Shown piece by piece: positions 60,287-64,000 of a DNA stretch of 64,000 bases. Made by a program: the position numbers and the translations under genes. This DNA is from Limonium bicolor (Eukaryota > Streptophyta > Magnoliopsida > Caryophyllales > Plumbaginaceae), in assembly GCA_023374045.1 (NCBI GenBank), contig CM041776.1:41050171-41114170 (forward strand). The letters run 5' to 3'. Numbering within the stretch: position 1 is the stretch's first letter; each line of letters starts with the position of its first letter. Under the pieces are notes generated by a model. That model ran no database searches. It saw only the letters and a list, made by a program, of their open reading frames with translations, and was not told the DNA's origin.

Positions 60287-60716
60287 GTACATCGAAGCCG
60301 AACACCATCTGAGAGTGTAAGACGGGGTTGCTGTATAAGCATGGTAGTTGGTTTAGGAATGTTGTATTTATTTGAAATGTTGAATTGGGAGTCCGAATTG
60401 TTATCGGAAGACTTGAGAATTGTAGATACTTGGTATAGAACAAAATTGGGGTTGTAATTGTATAATATGGAACTGAAGTTTGTAGTTGGTTTGAGATTTG
60501 ACTAAGGAATGGAATGCATCATTTGTATAGAGTACTCGGTATAATAATCCATCAGACTGATATTGTATTTGAATTGGATTTGGCCTTGTTAGTCACATGG
60601 GTGACTAATGTCATTGTAATACCCACCATTGTTGTGAATTTTCGCTGCTTCGGTAGTGGTAATTGAGATGGATTAGGAGGTAATGACTAGATTAGCGGTA
60701 GGGGTGTTACACACAC

Positions 60717-61487
60717 TGAGAGAATTTCTTGGAGCAAAACAAATTACAAAAAAAACAGGATTTAGCGTCCGAAGTTTTCGGATGCTAAAAGCCTGGACGC
60801 TAATTCTTTTGTGTCTGCGGACACTAATTTGCGTCCACTTGGTGTCCATTTTAGTTTCGGACGCTTTTTTGCATCCACTTGTTAGCGTCCACAATCGGAC
60901 ACTAAATATCGTCTACTAAATGGTCGCAAGTCGCTTAATCGGATGCTAAATAGCGTATGCTAAATGGTCACAAGTCGCTTAATCAGACACTAACTAACTC
61001 ATAACAAATAGATTACAACTTTTCGTCCAATTTTTTTTGGACGCTAAATTGCTTCTGCTCATTGGACGCTAATTCAGATCTTCAAACGCTTGCTTTACTC
61101 ATTAGACACTAACTTATATTTTCGGACGCTAAATTGCACCCATCTATCGAATACTAATTTTGTGTCCGTTTATTGGACGCTAAATCAAATTTTCAGAAGC
61201 TAAATTATAACAATTTATTGGACATAAAACATATTTACAAATGTTAAATTGCTCCATTCATATGTGACAATTTTTACATTTATATCTCTAATTTAGTGAT
61301 TTAAGACACAATTGATCAAATATTTATTATATTGCAACTCATAATAGCTAAAACGTATATTCAGAGAGAATATTAAAGTGAATCATTTTTACAAATAAAT
61401 TAAAGAGCATTAGTTTCTAAACTAAAATCAAAACGACCCTAAGACAAGTATAGATCGTAGGAGTAATCCAATATTAAACCGATATAC
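60717..61487. repeat. Subterminal repeat array, CACTA-transposon type
   Basis: About twenty copies, in both orientations, of a short motif GGACGCTAA / TTAGCGTCC with variants such as GGACACTAA, between 60750 and 61200. Dense degenerate motifs of about 10 bp are typical of the transposase-binding ends of CACTA (En/Spm) elements. Neither a clean terminus nor a transposase is seen; LTR G inserted at its left edge. It becomes plain AT-rich DNA after about 61210. Confidence 0.5.
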
Positions 61488-64000
61488 TGAAATACCCCAA
61501 ACTTAATTATGGTGATTAAATTATTCTAATATGGTATTTAAGAGCCTAATAGTGCCTAAAGAATATTGGTGAAGAAAATAAAGCCAAGAGAAAAGAGAAA
61601 ACGCTTAAAAAGAATAAAACACAAAAATGAGCGTTACGTGACCATAGGAGGAATACGACCTCGACAAGGGTCTTAGATGGATTTCCAAGGCTTAATAATG
61701 CCTAATTCATGTACTGGAACAATTCCCGAAGAAAACGGATCCATAAAATGGATTAAAAACGCTAAAGAAGCTTTAAAGCACGTTTTTCAAGAAAACCCAA
61801 AAACGTGAATTTAAGTGGTCAAACAGAACCGTAAAAACTATAGTTGACTATATAACTATAATTAAACATTAATAGAAGCTTAAGAACCATTAAAATTAAA
61901 GAAACGAGAAAAATCTGGAAAACGGGCCCGGTTAGTGAATAGTGTCAAAACTGGGAAAATTAACGAGCGTTTCTTGCGAAAAGATGAAAATGCCCCCAAC
62001 TAAATTAACTAATGAGGCCGGTTTTCATTAGTAGTCAGCACTCCTCTCTCTCAATTTTTAAACTAGATAATTAGCTAAAAGTAAATAAAAAGCAAAAACA
62101 GAAAAAAGTGAACAAATACCTCCTTTTTCTCTCTCCTCTCATTTCTTTTTCCCCTCACGTACTGCCTTCCTCTCTTTCCTCTCCCTCTGCCGATTTCTTT
62201 CTTCTTCATCCCCTTACCATGGCGATTTGCAGCCCTCTCCCAACTCTTCACTTCTCTTCCTTGTACAAGCAACACCAAAGCTCCAAATCAAAAACAAATT
62301 GCATATTTGAACTCCCCTCACCAAGAGCTTCATTTCCATCTTTTCAAAATCTCAAATGGAGGAAGTTGACCTCCAAGGGTGTTGGCCATTTGAAGAGAAA
62401 ACTACATGTTTTTGGAGCTAGACACCTCCTCTTTCATTTAATGTAAAAGATTCAAGAAAACTCATGTTTTCTCCACTCTTTAATGTGCCGATTTTTGAGC
62501 TTCTCATGAGCCTTGTTCTTTCCTTGTTTGAGTTATTCTCCAACTCTCCAATGGTGGTGGAACCCTCCTCTTGATTCAAGGGCTAAAACCCCTCATAGAA
62601 CTCCAAAGGTAAAACCCTAGATTTTTGTGCTTTAAGCCCTTTCATTGAATTAGAATTATTCTAAGGGGTTTAGGAGTCTAATAGTTGTTTATTGTACTCT
62701 TTTGGATGTTGGGCTGGAATTTGGCAACCCCATTGCCCACTTGACCGATGATGGGATGAGGAAGAGAAGAGGAGGATTGAAAAGAGGAGCTTGTGAAATT
62801 GAGGTAATTAAACTACTTTGATGCTAATCTATATGTTTAAGGATTTGGGATGGGAAATTAAAAAAAAAAGAATGAAACCAAAATTGTGCTTGAAGTGTGC
62901 TTGGTTGATATTAGAGAGAATTGTGAACTTGTGTTGGTTTAAGGGCCTAAGTGCCATACAATTTGAGATTTGTGTATATTATTGTGCTTGATGAGATTTT
63001 GGATGAGTTGGTGAAATGTTGTGTGCTGGTATGACCCTTCATGGGTGTGGCTAGTTTTGAGATGATTTAGGTGAGAATTGGTGAATTTGGGTATGTTAGA
63101 ATTGTAGGTAAGTTATAGCAAAATTTTAGTAGAAATAAAGTGTTTTAGGTGTTGTTATGGGTGAGGACAACCTAGGGAATTAACTAGGTGTTGTAAGGAA
63201 TTTATTTGGGTTAGTTAACCACTCTCTAGTGGATAAAAGAGCTGAAAATGGGAGAGTAAAAATCTGTAGCAAAGATGGGGTTGTAGTGCATTGAATTTCT
63301 GGGAAAGAGTTAGTGTGCAAGACTTTGAGGATAAGAGTTGAACTTGGGTATAGCTAATGCAAATGTCTAGGAAGGATTTGAAATGGTCAAAATGAGTGAG
63401 AACAAAGTGTAAACTATCAAGAGAAGTTTAGAAATGCACAAGTGTGCAAAATGCAAAATGTGAGAATTTGAATTTGTAGAAATTAAGCAAGTATGGAGGT
63501 AAGGATTGGACCAATGATTTGAGGAGGTTTAGAACATTATTAAGAGTGTTTTAGGGTGTTTAAATATGTAAAAAACATGTGGAAAGATTAGGGAATGATT
63601 AGGTGTGAATTAGGGGTTGAAATAGGATTAAAAATTGACAATTTGACAGCTTTTTAGCAGGGTCCGGGACTTGGTCCTTGGACAAAGTCCCGGACCACAC
63701 CTTAAAACTTGCCGAGAATACAAAACCAGGCTTGGTCCAGGACTTGAGGGATGGACAAGGTCCCGGACCTCTACATAAAATGAGCTGAAAGTTTAGTCTT
63801 GAATTGGTCTGGGACTTAGGGTAAGGACCAAGTCCCAGACCACCTCTAGAATTATCCCGAGAGTGTTTTTAAGGGTCCTAATGATGGGGGATTGATTGGT
63901 ATTGGTTTTAGATGTTGTTTAGGACTTGTTTGGTGACATCTAAATGTCCTTAGAAGGATAAACAAGTGATATAAATGATTGAGTAGTGATAACTTAAATT
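61488..64000 (+). repeat. LTR H (G-related Gypsy LTR), cut by window end
   Basis: Starts TGAAATACCCCAAACTTAAT and aligns along its length with LTR G (54374 onward), with substantial divergence. No polypurine tract precedes it, so it is a 5' LTR or a solo LTR. It contains a CT-rich leader, the ATG at 62219 opening a 75-codon frame (MAICSPLPTLHF ..., Ser/Lys/Leu-rich, no domain), donor-like AAAG/GTAAAA at 62608, and the hairpin array at 63661-63841. Confidence 0.85.
63661..63841. repeat. Hairpin array in LTR H (3 units, 72-73 bp period)
   Basis: Unit 1 arms GGTCCGGGACTT/AAGTCCCGGACC (63661-63696). Unit 2 GGTCCAGGACTT/AAGGTCCCGGACC (about 63733). Unit 3 GGTCTGGGACTT/AAGTCCCAGACC (63806-63841). 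Units 1 and 3 differ by a paired change that keeps the stem perfect. Confidence 0.93.

Larger units (their letters stand above)
54369..60716 (+). repeat. Solo LTR G (Gypsy type) with CACAC duplication
   Basis: 54374 (TGAATACCCTG) to 60711 (GGGGTGTTACA), with CACAC at 54369-54373 and 60712-60716, so the internal region was lost by LTR recombination. After removing nested LTR I and its duplication it is about 4.37 kb. Contents: TATAAG near 54888, a CT-rich leader, a short ORF starting ATGGCTACTCCACTT at about 55109, donor-like AAAG/GTAAAA at 55482, a hairpin array (56505-56664) and the module TTTGCTGAGCCCCTAGGGGC ... TTCCAG/G (60249-60286). A fragment of about 3.9 kb lies before LTR I and 0.48 kb after it. 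Confidence 0.92.

Overview
The window is repeat-rich nuclear DNA of a flowering plant. It holds almost nothing but transposable elements inserted into one another: Ty3/Gypsy chromoviruses with very long (about 4-6 kb) LTRs, two L1-type LINEs with plant-style domains, a Copia LTR and terminal-inverted-repeat elements. The only host-gene-like sequence is a decayed GDSL lipase. The species cannot be told from the sequence.

Layout. 1-10153: Gypsy element A (minus strand, 3' end outside the window), with pol, an AlkB-like dioxygenase ORF, a three-exon gag and a 3966-bp 5' LTR. 10154-15156: minus-strand LTR D. 15157-35154: 3' end and long LTR of Gypsy element C, split by a structurally complete 14.2-kb relative of A (element B, 15933-30134, flanked by the 5-bp duplication CCTCT). 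35155-38600: an LTR-like remnant, a Copia LTR and a Gypsy pol fragment. 38890-44505: degenerate LINE E (minus). 44838-51780: two related inverted-repeat elements, the second carrying LINE F. 52135-53619: GDSL lipase pseudogene. 54374-60711: solo LTR G (duplication CACAC), itself carrying solo LTR I (duplication ATGCG). 60717-61487: a subterminal-repeat array of CACTA type. 61488-64000: start of LTR H, a relative of G.

The most interesting system is the element family represented by A and B. Both carry an AlkB-type 2-oxoglutarate/Fe(II) dioxygenase between gag and pol. In A the ORF is open with its catalytic residues; in B it is frameshifted. In both, gag is interrupted by introns with GT-AG ends at the same positions and phases. 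The last gag exon ends in phase 1, and the AlkB segment and the protease segment are each preceded by an AG acceptor. In B both acceptors continue the phase-1 frame; in A only the protease acceptor does. This suggests alternative splicing into Gag-AlkB or Gag-Pol. The primer binding site of both elements lies in a perfect 10-bp stem-loop with a compensatory base-pair difference. Five LTR families (A, B, G, H, I) carry arrays of hairpins repeated about every 72 nt. The hairpin sequences differ between families while base pairing and period are kept, and in A, B and G the arrays lie inside a putative long leader intron defined by conserved donor-like and acceptor-like sites.

Many ORFs are broken by single-base indels, and the two LTRs of B differ mainly by such indels. 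Some frameshifts may therefore be sequencing errors rather than real decay.
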